The translations under genes and the position numbers were made by a program. 64,000 nucleotides of DNA. It comes from Paracoccus sigandri (lineage in GTDB: Bacteria; Pseudomonadota; Alphaproteobacteria; Rhodobacterales; Rhodobacteraceae). The stretch is from assembly GCF_003709565.1 (NCBI RefSeq), contig NZ_QNRC01000014.1, positions 1 to 64,000 on the forward strand, given 5' to 3'. How positions within the stretch are numbered: the stretch's first letter is position 1; each line of letters opens with the position of its first letter. Positions 7,991 through 16,207 of this stretch are shown one piece after another. The notes below the pieces were generated by a model. The model worked only from the letters and a program-made list of their open reading frames with translations. It did not search any database and was not told where the DNA came from.

Positions 7991-9004
7991 ATGACGAATT
8001 CGATCCGTATGTCGCGGCGCGGCCTGATGATCGCCGGTGCCGCCGCGCTGGCGACGCCCTGGCTGGGCAGGGGGGCGATGGCCGCTACGACCCTGCGCTA
8101 TGGCCATATGCATACCCCGAACTCGATTGCCGGGGCGCAGGCGGAATGGTTTGCCGAGGCGGTTGCCGAAAAGTCCGATGGCGGGATCCGTATCCAGATC
8201 TTCCCGAATTCGCAGCTGGGGAAGCTGCAGGAACTGGCCGAGGCGGTCTCGACCGGCGCCATCGCCTTTTCACACAATACCGCCGGCGCCATCGGTTCGC
8301 TCTACGAACCCTTCGCGGCTTTCGATACGCCCTACCTCTATCGCGATGTCGCTCACCTGCTGGCCGTGACCGATGCCGATGGTCCCGTGATGCAGCCGCT
8401 GAACGAGGGGTTGATCGCGGCGTCGGGCACGCGGGTGATCTATGGCTTCTATTTCGGCACCCGCCAGCTGACCGTGAACAGGCCGGTCCTGAAGCCCGCG
8501 GACCTGGCCGGCCAGCGCATCCGTGCCATTCCCTTTCCGATCTACATGGCGACGGTCGAGGGGTTGGGGGCGGTGCCTGTCCCGGTCGACTGGTCCGAAG
8601 TGCCGACGGCGCTGGCCACGGGCGTCGTTCAGGGGCAGGAAAACCCGCTGAACGTCATCCTGACCGCCAATCTGGCCGATGTTCAGTCGCACCTGATCCT
8701 GACCGGCCATACCTCGGCGGCGCAGATGGTGATGATGAACGACGATGTCTGGCAGCGCCTGCCCGATGCCCAGAAAGAGGCCATCACCCAGGCGGCGGCC
8801 GAAACCCGCGCCCGCGCCTCGACCGAGATGCAGGAGTCCGAGGCATCCGACCTGGAGGCGCTGCGCGGACGCGGGATGACCGTCATCGACGAAAGCGGCG
8901 ATCTGGACCTGAATGCCTTCCGCGAAAGCGTCCAGGCCCGTATCGCGACGGAATTCGACAGCCGGTATGGCGAATTCTACGCGCAGGTCGCTGCGATCTC
9001 CTGA
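7991..9004 (+). CDS. TRAP transporter solute-binding protein (DctP family), Tat signal
   Basis: Periplasmic binding subunit of a Na+/H+-driven TRAP importer, 337 aa. The N-terminus has a twin-arginine signal (MSRRGLMIAGAAALA) cleaved near GAMA-AT, so it is exported folded. Family features are AEWFAEAVAEKSDGGIRIQI, the Q-L-G segment NSQLGKLQELAEAVSTGAI, and the VVQGQENPLNVI region around the conserved substrate-binding helix. Start supported by GGAGGAGAAC. Followed two bases later by the small permease gene. Substrate cannot be read from sequence; the RuBisCO-like and kinase genes downstream suggest an acid sugar. Confidence 0.92.
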   Translation: MTNSIRMSRRGLMIAGAAALATPWLGRGAMAATTLRYGHMHTPNSIAGAQAEWFAEAVAEKSDGGIRIQIFPNSQLGKLQELAEAVSTGAIAFSHNTAGAIGSLYEPFAAFDTPYLYRDVAHLLAVTDADGPVMQPLNEGLIAASGTRVIYGFYFGTRQLTVNRPVLKPADLAGQRIRAIPFPIYMATVEGLGAVPVPVDWSEVPTALATGVVQGQENPLNVILTANLADVQSHLILTGHTSAAQMVMMNDDVWQRLPDAQKEAITQAAAETRARASTEMQESEASDLEALRGRGMTVIDESGDLDLNAFRESVQARIATEFDSRYGEFYAQVAAIS

Positions 9005-9005
9005 C

Positions 9006-9518
9006 ATGTCCGAGATCGATGCACTTCCCGAACCGGCGCCCGCGCCAAGGCTGCTGGAAATGGCCGCGACGTGCCTTCTGGCCATCGCCACCGGCCTGAT
9101 GCTGCTGATCGTCGCCCTGATCGTGGCGCAGATCGCGGCGCGGAATTTCTGGAACATGGGCCTGCCGCGCGCCGAGGAACTCTCGCGGCTGGCCGGGGTC
9201 CTTTGCGTCTACCTGACCGCGCCGGTGCTGGCGCTGAGGGGGCATCACGTCGCGGTCGATGTCTTCGTGAACCTGCTGCCCGCCTTGCCGCGCAGGCTGT
9301 GCCTGATCCTGGCCGAGCTTTCGATCATCGCTTTCGCGGGGCTGAGCATCTGGGGCGGCTATCTCTATCTGCTGCGCGCCTGGCGCTTCCGCACGCCCGC
9401 ATTGGGGGTGCAGAACATTTGGCTCTATGGCCCGGTCCTGATCTGCCTTGCGCTGCTGGTTGTCATGGCGGCGTGGCGCATCCGGTCGCTGCTCAGATCC
9501 GAAAGGGGCGCGGCATGA
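9006..9518 (+). CDS. TRAP transporter small permease (DctQ family)
   Basis: Small membrane subunit, 170 aa, four predicted transmembrane helices (starting near residues 18, 52, 90 and 133). The conserved segment RAEELSRLAGVLCVYLTAPV and the H-H-V-A-V-D-V-F motif after the second helix are typical of DctQ. ATG 9006 is taken because it lies just after the dctP stop and gives standard length; the frame is open further upstream. It overlaps the large permease gene by four bases (ATGA), which indicates translational coupling. Confidence 0.9.
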   Translation: MSEIDALPEPAPAPRLLEMAATCLLAIATGLMLLIVALIVAQIAARNFWNMGLPRAEELSRLAGVLCVYLTAPVLALRGHHVAVDVFVNLLPALPRRLCLILAELSIIAFAGLSIWGGYLYLLRAWRFRTPALGVQNIWLYGPVLICLALLVVMAAWRIRSLLRSERGAA

Positions 9519-10792
9519 CGCTGACACTTCTGATCGCCTTTGCCGTCCTTCTGGTGATCGGGGCGCCGATCTCGGTCGCATTGGGGCTTTCGGCGGGGAT
9601 CACGATATTCTGGCACGATCTGCCGCTTTCCGTGCTGCTGCAACGCGCCGTCAATTCGATCGACAGCGCGCCCCTGCTGGCGGTGCCGATGTTCATCCTT
9701 GCCGCCGGGCTGCTGACCGCCACCGGCGTCACGCGCTACATGTTCGATCTGGTGCGGATGATCGTCGGGCGGGTGCGCGGCGGCATGGCCCATGTCAACG
9801 TGCTGCTTTCGCTGGTTTTCGCAGGCATGTCCGGCGCGGCCCTTGCCGATATCGGTGCCATGGGCGCCATGCAGGTGCGCGAGATGGTCGCGCAGGGCTA
9901 TACCCGCCGCTTCGCCGCCGGGTTGTCCATCGCCGCGGCAACCATCGGGCCGATCTTTCCGCCCTCGATTCCGCTGATCATCTTCGCCACCGCGGCCGAG
10001 GTCTCGGCGGTCAAGCTGCTGCTGGCCGGGATCGTGCCGGCCATCATCATCACGGCCATGCTGATGGGCTACATCGCCCTGATCGCGCGGCGCCAGAACC
10101 TGCCGCGTGACGATGTCGCGCCGACCCTGCCGGCCTTCGCCAGGCTGGCGGTGATCTCGTTTCCCGCGCTGCTGACCCCGGTGCTGCTGATCGGGGGCCT
10201 GCTGTCGGGGCTGTTCGGGCCGACCGAAGCGGCGGGGATAACGGTGGCCTATGCGATCCTGATCGGCTTTCTGATCTATCGCAGCCTGACCTTGCGCGCC
10301 CTGCTGGATGCGACGCGCGAGACGGTCCTGGCCACGGCGAACATCCTTTTCGTGGTGGCGGCTGCGGCGGTCTTTGCCTGGGTGCTGACGATGGACCAGA
10401 TCCCGGCCAGGGCGGGGGCGTGGCTTCTGGGCATCTCGGACGATCCGCTGGTGCTGCTGCTGATCCTCAACCTGGTGCTGCTGGTCGCGGGAATGTTCCT
10501 GGAAAGCATCGCCGCCATCCTGATCATCGCGCCGATCGTGACGCCGGCGCTGTTGCAGGCCGGGGCGCCGGCCGAACAGATCGGCGTCGTCATGGTGCTG
10601 AACCTGATGATCGGGCTGCTGACGCCGCCGGTGGGGATGAGCCTCTACATGATGTCGATCGCCGGCAGGATGCCCTTCGCCGAGGTGGTGCGCGGCGTGG
10701 CGCCCTTCTTCCTGCCGCTGTTCGTGGCGCTTGCGCTGGTCACATTCTTTCCGGGTCTCAGCGCCTGGCTGCCCAACTACCTGATGGAGTAA
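9515..10792 (+). CDS. TRAP transporter large permease (DctM family)
   Basis: Translocating subunit, 425 aa with about 12 hydrophobic segments. Family signatures include LSAGITIFWHDLPLSVLLQR, the GMSGAALADIGAMGAMQVREM segment (G-S-A-A-D signature) and the FPPSIPLIIF loop near residue 155, plus LLTPPVGMSLYMMSIAGRMP near the C-terminus. Start overlaps the dctQ stop. Together with the two genes before it this makes a complete three-component TRAP system; the VOC gene begins four bases after its stop. Confidence 0.92.
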   Translation: MTLTLLIAFAVLLVIGAPISVALGLSAGITIFWHDLPLSVLLQRAVNSIDSAPLLAVPMFILAAGLLTATGVTRYMFDLVRMIVGRVRGGMAHVNVLLSLVFAGMSGAALADIGAMGAMQVREMVAQGYTRRFAAGLSIAAATIGPIFPPSIPLIIFATAAEVSAVKLLLAGIVPAIIITAMLMGYIALIARRQNLPRDDVAPTLPAFARLAVISFPALLTPVLLIGGLLSGLFGPTEAAGITVAYAILIGFLIYRSLTLRALLDATRETVLATANILFVVAAAAVFAWVLTMDQIPARAGAWLLGISDDPLVLLLILNLVLLVAGMFLESIAAILIIAPIVTPALLQAGAPAEQIGVVMVLNLMIGLLTPPVGMSLYMMSIAGRMPFAEVVRGVAPFFLPLFVALALVTFFPGLSAWLPNYLME

Positions 10793-10795
10793 CCC

Positions 10796-11335
10796 ATGAG
10801 CCGTATTCTAGGCCCGATCCGCCAGCTTGGTTTCGTCGTTCCCGATATCGAGGACGCCATGAGACACTGGTCCGAGGTGATGGGCGTCGGCCCCTTCTTC
10901 TACAATCCCCGCGTGCCGATCGCGGAATATACCTTCGAGGGCAGCCGATACGAGCCGCACAACTCGGTCGCGCTGGCCAATTCCGGCTATGTCCAGGTCG
11001 AACTGATCCAGTGCCGGAACGACGTGCCCTCCTGCTACAGGGAATTCGTCGAGGCGGGGAACTGGGGCCTTCAGCATACCGCCTACTGGACCGAGGAGTA
11101 TGACCGCGATCTGGCGCTGATGGAGGCAGAGGGCTTTCGCGTGAAGATGTCCGGCCAGGTCGGCGAGAACGGCCGGTTCGCCTATTTCGACCGCGAGGCC
11201 CATCCCGGCACCTGTATCGAGCTTTCCGAGGTGAAGGGTCCCAAGGGGCGCATGTTCGACATGATCCGCGATGCCGCCCAGGGCTGGGACGGTCGGGACC
11301 GCGTTCGCCCTTTCCCCGACCTGACGAAGATCTGA
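10796..11335 (+). CDS. VOC-family protein (glyoxalase/epimerase-like)
   Basis: Metal-dependent VOC-fold enzyme of 179 aa. It starts SRILGPIRQLGFVVPDIEDAM, a standard first beta-alpha-beta unit, and has candidate metal ligands His in GLQHTAYW and Glu in TCIELSEVKG, typical of the Glyoxalase_4/methylmalonyl-CoA-epimerase group. In this operon it may isomerise or epimerise a keto-acid sugar intermediate before the kinase and RuBisCO-like enzymes, but the reaction is not determined. Three bases after dctM and four before the RuBisCO-like gene, so clearly the same operon. Confidence 0.8.
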   Translation: MSRILGPIRQLGFVVPDIEDAMRHWSEVMGVGPFFYNPRVPIAEYTFEGSRYEPHNSVALANSGYVQVELIQCRNDVPSCYREFVEAGNWGLQHTAYWTEEYDRDLALMEAEGFRVKMSGQVGENGRFAYFDREAHPGTCIELSEVKGPKGRMFDMIRDAAQGWDGRDRVRPFPDLTKI

Positions 11336-11339
11336 GCCG

Positions 11340-12596
11340 ATGATCCGCGCAACCTATATCGTGGAAACACCCTGTCCCATCGCCGAAGTCGCGGCGATGA
11401 TGGCGGGCGAACAGAGCGCGGGCACCTTCGTCCGGGTCGAGGGCGAAAGCGACGCCTTGCGCGCGCGTTTCGGGGCGAAGGTGATCGCCACCGAGGAAAT
11501 CGGCCGGTCCGAGAGCCCCTCGCTGCGTTCGGCCTGGGCCGAGCGCAGGGGGCTGACCGGCCCGCGCGGCATCTACCGCGTGGTGATCGGCTATCCCGAG
11601 GAGAATGTCGGGGTGAACCTGCCCGTGCTGGCCTCGGTCGTCGCCGGCAATCTCTTTGACCTGGGCGAGGTGACGGGGCTGAAGCTGACCGACATTCAGC
11701 TAACGCCCGAATATCGCGACCGCTACGACCTGCCGCGGGTGGGCATCGCGGGGACGCGCGCCTCGGCCTCGGTGCGGGGGCGGCCGCTGTTCGGCACGAT
11801 CATCAAGCCCAATATCGGGTTGTCGCCGCAGGAAATCGCCGATCTGGTCGCGCGCCTTTGCGAGGCGGGGGCGGATTTCGTCAAGGATGACGAGATCGCG
11901 GGCACGCATCCCCATGCGCCGGTGGATGCGCGCATCCGCGCCGTCATGGACCCTGTGCGCCGCCATCGCGACCGGACCGGCAAGCTGGTGATGGTTGCCT
12001 TCAACATCACCGACGATACCGACGCCATGCGCCGTCATGCCGATCTGCTTGCCGCCGAAGAAGGGACCTGCGCGATGGTTTCGCTGAACTGGGCGGGGCT
12101 TTCGGCGGTGCAGAGCCTTCGCCGCCACACGCCCCTGGCGATCCACGGCCATCGCAACGGCTTTGGCGGCATGGGCCGACACCCGCTGCTGGGTCTTGGC
12201 GTGCGCGCCTATCAGGCGCTTTACCGGCTGGCCGGGATCGACCACATGCATGTCCATGGCATGGGCGGCAAGTTCTCGGACCTGGACGAGGACGTGACCG
12301 AGGCCGCGCGGCATTGCCTGGCGCCGATGGGGGCAGGGGAGGACCGGGTGATGCCGGTCTTTTCCTCGGGACAATGGGCGGGCACCCTGCCTCACACGCT
12401 GGCGCAGGTCGGTTCGGATGATCTGATGTTCCTGTCGGGCGGTGGGATTATGGCCCATCCCTCGGGGCCGGCGGCCGGGCTGGCCAGCCTGCGGCAGGCC
12501 CATGAGGCCGCCACCCTGGACGTGCCGCTGCCCGAATTCGCCCGCACCCGCAGGGAACTGGCCGAGGCGCTGGCGAAATTCGGCGCGAAGGGCTGA
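11340..12596 (+). CDS. RuBisCO-like protein (form IV; possible OiaX/OiaT-type decarboxylase or hydrolase)
   Basis: 418-aa member of the RuBisCO large-subunit superfamily. It keeps Lys156 (GTIIKPNIGL) and the carbamate/Mg site Lys182-Asp184-Glu185 (FVKDDEIAG), and a HGHRNG segment at the His-Arg phosphate-binding strand, but the loop-6 lysine region reads SSGQWAGT, so it is not a CO2-fixing RuBisCO. RuBisCO-like proteins beside DUF1537 kinases act in D-apionate breakdown: OiaK phosphorylates 3-oxo-isoapionate, then OiaX or OiaT cleaves or decarboxylates it. The adjacent DUF1537 kinase makes that the best guess; dehydrogenase and isomerase partners are not in the window. Confidence 0.85.
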   Translation: MIRATYIVETPCPIAEVAAMMAGEQSAGTFVRVEGESDALRARFGAKVIATEEIGRSESPSLRSAWAERRGLTGPRGIYRVVIGYPEENVGVNLPVLASVVAGNLFDLGEVTGLKLTDIQLTPEYRDRYDLPRVGIAGTRASASVRGRPLFGTIIKPNIGLSPQEIADLVARLCEAGADFVKDDEIAGTHPHAPVDARIRAVMDPVRRHRDRTGKLVMVAFNITDDTDAMRRHADLLAAEEGTCAMVSLNWAGLSAVQSLRRHTPLAIHGHRNGFGGMGRHPLLGLGVRAYQALYRLAGIDHMHVHGMGGKFSDLDEDVTEAARHCLAPMGAGEDRVMPVFSSGQWAGTLPHTLAQVGSDDLMFLSGGGIMAHPSGPAAGLASLRQAHEAATLDVPLPEFARTRRELAEALAKFGAKG

Positions 12597-12600
12597 CGCC

Positions 12601-13827
12601 GTGGCCTATGTCTTCGTCGCGGACGACTTCACCGGCGCCTCGGACACCCTGGCGACGCTTGCGCGGGCGGGGCTGAAGGCGCGGCTTTTCCTCGACCTGC
12701 CGGATGCCGCAGAGGTTGCGGGGCTTGATGCCTGGGGGATCGCGACCCATGCGCGTTCGCTGGGTCGGGACGGGATCGTCGCGCTTGCCCGGCATATCGC
12801 GGCAGGGCTTGCCGCTTTCGCGCCGCGGTTCCTGCATCTCAAGATCTGCTCGACCTTCGACAGCAGCCCCGAGACGGGCAATGTCGCCCTTCTGGCCCGG
12901 ACGCTTGCGGATGGGCTGGGCATCGCGAATATCGCCGTGATCGGCGGGCAGCCCTCGCTTGGGCGCCACGCCGTGTTCGGAACGCTGTTCGCCAGCGGGC
13001 CGGATGGCGCGGTTCACCGGATCGACCGTCATCCGGTGATGTCCGGCCATCCCGTGACACCCATGCGCGAGGCCGACATGCTGCGGCATCTGGCATCGCT
13101 GGGGCTTGAGGGGTTGACCCTCGTGGCGCGCGGACAGCGGGGCGGGGCCTTTCCGCGCTATTACGACGCGCTGGAGCAATCCGATATCGAGGCCGCCGGG
13201 CGCGATCTCATGGCCGCCGGCGGGCGGTGCATCGTCATGGGTGCGTCCTCGGTGGCCGAAGGCTGGCTGGCCGCCCGGTCGGTTCGCGGCAGGGTCGCGG
13301 CGCCCCCACCGCTTGACGACAATGGCCCGGTCCTTGCCTTCGTCGGCAGCCGCTCGGCCCTGACCACCACGCAGGTCGCGGCCGCGCAGGGCTTCGCCCG
13401 GCTGCCGGTCGATCCCGTCGCCATGCTGGCCGGCGGCGCAAGATGCGCCGGCATCCGTGATTGGGCGGCCGAACGGCTTGCCCGGGACGAGAACTGCATG
13501 ATTTTCCTGACCGCCGATCATGCCGGGCCGTTCTCACCGGCAGAGCTTGCCGAGGCATCGGCGGCCTTCATCGCCGAGTTGATCGAAACGTCCCGGCCCG
13601 GCGGGTTGATCGTGGCAGGGGGCGACAGCTCCAGCGCCATCATCGGGCGGCTGGCTCCGGCGTCGCTTGCCTATGCGGGGACATTATGTCCTGGCGTCCC
13701 GGTGCTGCGCGGCCGGACCGCAGGAGGCGATCTGCCGATGGCGCTGAAGGGCGGGCAGATGGGCGGCGTCGATTTCTTCGACCGCGCCGGCGCGATGCTG
13801 CGGGGAAAAACCGAGGCGAGGACCTGA
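12601..13827 (+). CDS. Four-carbon acid sugar kinase family protein (DUF1537; OiaK/OtnK-like)
   Basis: ATP-dependent kinase of acid sugars, 408 aa. It begins VAYVFVADDFTGASDTLATL, the DUF1537 N-terminal substrate site (D-D-x-T-G), and the C-terminal domain has the nucleotide region PGGLIVAGGDSSSAIIGRL followed by MALKGGQMGG, both family hallmarks. GTG 12601 is the start, four bases after the RuBisCO-like stop; the upstream overlap in this frame looks non-coding. Likely phosphorylates a 3-oxo acid sugar that the RuBisCO-like protein then cleaves. Exact substrate unknown. Confidence 0.85.
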   Translation: MAYVFVADDFTGASDTLATLARAGLKARLFLDLPDAAEVAGLDAWGIATHARSLGRDGIVALARHIAAGLAAFAPRFLHLKICSTFDSSPETGNVALLARTLADGLGIANIAVIGGQPSLGRHAVFGTLFASGPDGAVHRIDRHPVMSGHPVTPMREADMLRHLASLGLEGLTLVARGQRGGAFPRYYDALEQSDIEAAGRDLMAAGGRCIVMGASSVAEGWLAARSVRGRVAAPPPLDDNGPVLAFVGSRSALTTTQVAAAQGFARLPVDPVAMLAGGARCAGIRDWAAERLARDENCMIFLTADHAGPFSPAELAEASAAFIAELIETSRPGGLIVAGGDSSSAIIGRLAPASLAYAGTLCPGVPVLRGRTAGGDLPMALKGGQMGGVDFFDRAGAMLRGKTEART

Positions 13828-13997
13828 GACGGGGGGTCTGCATTCCGTCTGGGGACCCTTGTGACGGGGGCGCCGAATGCTGCCGGGCTGAGCCGTTCGG
13901 ATTCGCCGGCGTCCTCTTGAGGCTGTGGGCGGCAGGGTTTCCCACGCAACGACAATGCCGGAGATGCGCCTTCGCGGGATCTGTCAGACAGCATGAA

Positions 13998-14029
13998 CCC
14001 GCCACGGACCAAAGGTGGTTCGTGGCGGG
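13998..14029. terminator. Hairpin between convergent genes (possible bidirectional terminator)
   Basis: CCCGCCACG (13998-14006) pairs perfectly with CGTGGCGGG (14021-14029) around a 14-base loop that has extra ACC/GGT pairing. No strong T-run follows on either strand. It lies between the kinase gene and the convergent exported racemase-fold gene. Confidence 0.4.
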
Positions 14030-14064
14030 CAGCTTGTGCCGGCCTGTGGCCTTGCGCGGGCGGT

Positions 14065-14823
14065 TCAGTCCGGGGCGGCGATTTCCTGCACCGCCGCGCG
14101 GGCGGCTGCGGTAACGGCGATCACCAGGGGTTGCTGGAATTGCGGCTGCAACCGGATGGCGGAGGCCGAAAGCGGGCCGCCGCCCATGATGACCGCTTCG
14201 GCGCCATCCTCGCTCACCGACTGCCTGACGGCATCGGCCAGGGCGGCGTCCAGCCGGTCGGCATCCTGGACAAGTTCGGTCGGATCGCCCGGCGTGACCC
14301 GCACGCCGCGATACTGCGCCTCGTAGCCAAGCGCGACGGCTTTCTGGCGGAACGATTCGATCAGTTCCTCGTCCGGCGTCACCGTCACGATGCCGAAGGG
14401 GCGGCCGTCGCGGGCGGCCTCGTGAAAGACCTCCTCGCCGATCCCGAAGACCGGGATGTCGACCGCTTCGCGCAGTTCCGGTAGGCCGGGATCACTGAAG
14501 GCCGAGACGATCAGCGCCGCCACGCGCGGGTCCGATGCCGCCTCGGTGCCGACGGCGACCACGCCGGGGACGGCATTGGCCATGTCCTCGGGCGTGGTCA
14601 GCAGGGCGGGGGCGCCGGTATTGCTGCGGCCCTCCACGCTGGCGGCATCCCCGACCTCGTCCTGGGCCAGTTCGGCCATGGATTGCGTGGCAGCCTCGTT
14701 CGAGTTCGGGTTGATCAGCACGATGATCCGGTCCGCGTCCTGGGCCAGCGCCTGTCCCGACATGAGCCCAAGGGTGCAACCGGCGACCAGCGCCAGGCGG
14801 CGGGTGGGTCCAGTGATGGTCAT
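14065..14823 (-). CDS. Exported Asp/Glu/hydantoin-racemase-fold protein lacking catalytic cysteines
   Basis: 252 aa. The first 27 residues form a Sec signal (RRLALVAGCTLGLMSGQALA then QDA). The rest has the racemase fold: RIIVLINPNSNEAATQSMAE matches VDILIVNPNSTQSM of the cytoplasmic paralogue at 16208. Both catalytic Cys are gone: the paralogue reads VVACFDDPG and VLGCAGM, this protein VSAFSDPG and IMGGGPL. It is therefore unlikely to be a racemase and more likely a periplasmic binding or accessory protein. A lipobox-like VAGC at residues 13-16 lies too early to be convincing. Four bases downstream of the NCS1 permease gene, same strand. Confidence 0.8.
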   Translation of the reverse strand: MTITGPTRRLALVAGCTLGLMSGQALAQDADRIIVLINPNSNEAATQSMAELAQDEVGDAASVEGRSNTGAPALLTTPEDMANAVPGVVAVGTEAASDPRVAALIVSAFSDPGLPELREAVDIPVFGIGEEVFHEAARDGRPFGIVTVTPDEELIESFRQKAVALGYEAQYRGVRVTPGDPTELVQDADRLDAALADAVRQSVSEDGAEAVIMGGGPLSASAIRLQPQFQQPLVIAVTAAARAAVQEIAAPD

Positions 14824-14826
14824 GGC

Positions 14827-16179
14827 TCAGTTCTCCCGGAAGCGCTGCGCCGAGGGCAGGTGCTTCATCAGCAGGTAATAGAGGATCCCCGAGGGCAGGA
14901 GGCTCGCATACCACGAGATGCCCGAGAAGATCAGCGCGAAGACGATGCCCACCCCCATGGCGATGACGGCGGCCATGTTGACGCCCTTGTAGGGGCCTTC
15001 GGGATCATAGAGCTTCTCGAGGTTCAGGTCCTGCTTGCGCAGCACGAAGTAATCCACCACCAGGATCGCGAAGATCGGACCCAGGAAGGCCGAATAGGTG
15101 CGGATGAACAGGCTCAGCCCCGCGGCCGATTCGTCCTTGACCAGTTCCCAGGGGAAGGTCGCGAAGGCCAGGAATCCGACGATCACCGCCGAGGTCTTGA
15201 AGTTGATCTTGAACACGTCCATCAGCGCATAGGCGGGCGGGACGACGTTGTTGAGGATATTCGTCGTCACCTGCGCGAAGGCGATGAACAGCAGCGTCAC
15301 GACCAGCAGCACCTTGTTGTCGACGGCGCTGGAAAAGACCTTGATCGGATCGACCTCGCCGGTCGCGCTGGACACCATCAGCCCGATCAGGCCCATGAAC
15401 AGCGTCGCCGGCAGGATCGAGTTCGCGTAGATCACCACCTGCCGCACCCGTCCCACGCGATGCTGCAATTCGCGCGAATAGTCCGACACGTTCAGCATCA
15501 TCGTCGAATAGACGCCAAGAAACAGCATCGTGCCGCCCCAGAAGGGCGCGCCCCAGGTGCCTTCGGCATTGATCAGATTGGCGCTGATCTCGGCGCCATA
15601 GCGGTTGATGACGCTGAAGAACATGTAGATCAACGAGCCGATGATGAAGACCGCGCCGATGTTTTCCAGCCACTTGATCCCGTGGAAGCCGAACACCGAC
15701 AGGCCGATCTGCAGAAGCTGGAAGCCGATGAAGAACGCCCAGATATTGGAATAGCCGAACATCGTTTCGGACACGAGGTTCAGCGCCCCCGCGCCGATCC
15801 AGCTTTGAAAGCCGTACCAGACGATCGCCGGGACCGAGCGCACCAGCGCCGGGATCCGCGTGCCGCTGAAGCCGAACGAGGACCTGGCCTGCACCATGAA
15901 GGGGATGCCGTATTTGTGGCCCGCCTGCCCGTTGATCATCAGCGCCACGCCGATCACGGTGCAGCCGATGGTGATGGCCACGAAGGTCTGAAGCAGGTTC
16001 AGCGTCCCCACCAGCCCCGAGCCGACGGTGAAGGTCCCGATCGAGACGCATCCACCCAGCCAGGCGAACAGGTAGGACCAAGGGTCCATGATGCGGGCTT
16101 CCTGCGGGGCCAGGCTTTCCTCGCCGACCCCCTTGTGTTCGATCACGGCGCTGTCGGGCGCCATTTCCTGAGTTGTCAT
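14827..16179 (-). CDS. NCS1-family nucleobase/hydantoin/allantoin permease
   Basis: Cation-coupled importer, 450 aa, about 12 transmembrane helices. N-terminal PWSYLFAWLGGCVSIGTFTV and the G-Q-A-G-H-K-Y-G-I-P-F-M-V-Q-A-R-S-S-F-G segment are characteristic of NCS1 proteins (Mhp1 hydantoin, PucI allantoin, cytosine permeases); W-Y-G-F-Q-S-W-I-G in helix 3 is the substrate-site tryptophan region. Start ATG 16179 has GGAGGACTGAAA upstream; 28 further upstream codons are open but unsupported. Between two racemase-fold genes, which suggests a hydantoin- or allantoin-like substrate; this is inference from neighbours. Confidence 0.9.
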   Translation of the reverse strand: MTTQEMAPDSAVIEHKGVGEESLAPQEARIMDPWSYLFAWLGGCVSIGTFTVGSGLVGTLNLLQTFVAITIGCTVIGVALMINGQAGHKYGIPFMVQARSSFGFSGTRIPALVRSVPAIVWYGFQSWIGAGALNLVSETMFGYSNIWAFFIGFQLLQIGLSVFGFHGIKWLENIGAVFIIGSLIYMFFSVINRYGAEISANLINAEGTWGAPFWGGTMLFLGVYSTMMLNVSDYSRELQHRVGRVRQVVIYANSILPATLFMGLIGLMVSSATGEVDPIKVFSSAVDNKVLLVVTLLFIAFAQVTTNILNNVVPPAYALMDVFKINFKTSAVIVGFLAFATFPWELVKDESAAGLSLFIRTYSAFLGPIFAILVVDYFVLRKQDLNLEKLYDPEGPYKGVNMAAVIAMGVGIVFALIFSGISWYASLLPSGILYYLLMKHLPSAQRFREN

Positions 16180-16207
16180 TTTCAGTCCTCCTCCCTTTCG
16201 TGCTTCC

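Noticed and set aside
11340..12596. Genuine CO2-fixing RuBisCO large subunit
   Set aside because: The loop-6 catalytic Lys region is replaced (SSGQWAGT) and there is no small subunit, activase or phosphoribulokinase nearby; it is a RuBisCO-like protein.
14065..14823. Lipoprotein reading of the exported racemase-fold protein (VAGC at residues 13-16)
   Set aside because: The hydrophobic core before the Cys is only about four residues and continues well beyond it; cleavage after QALA is more plausible.
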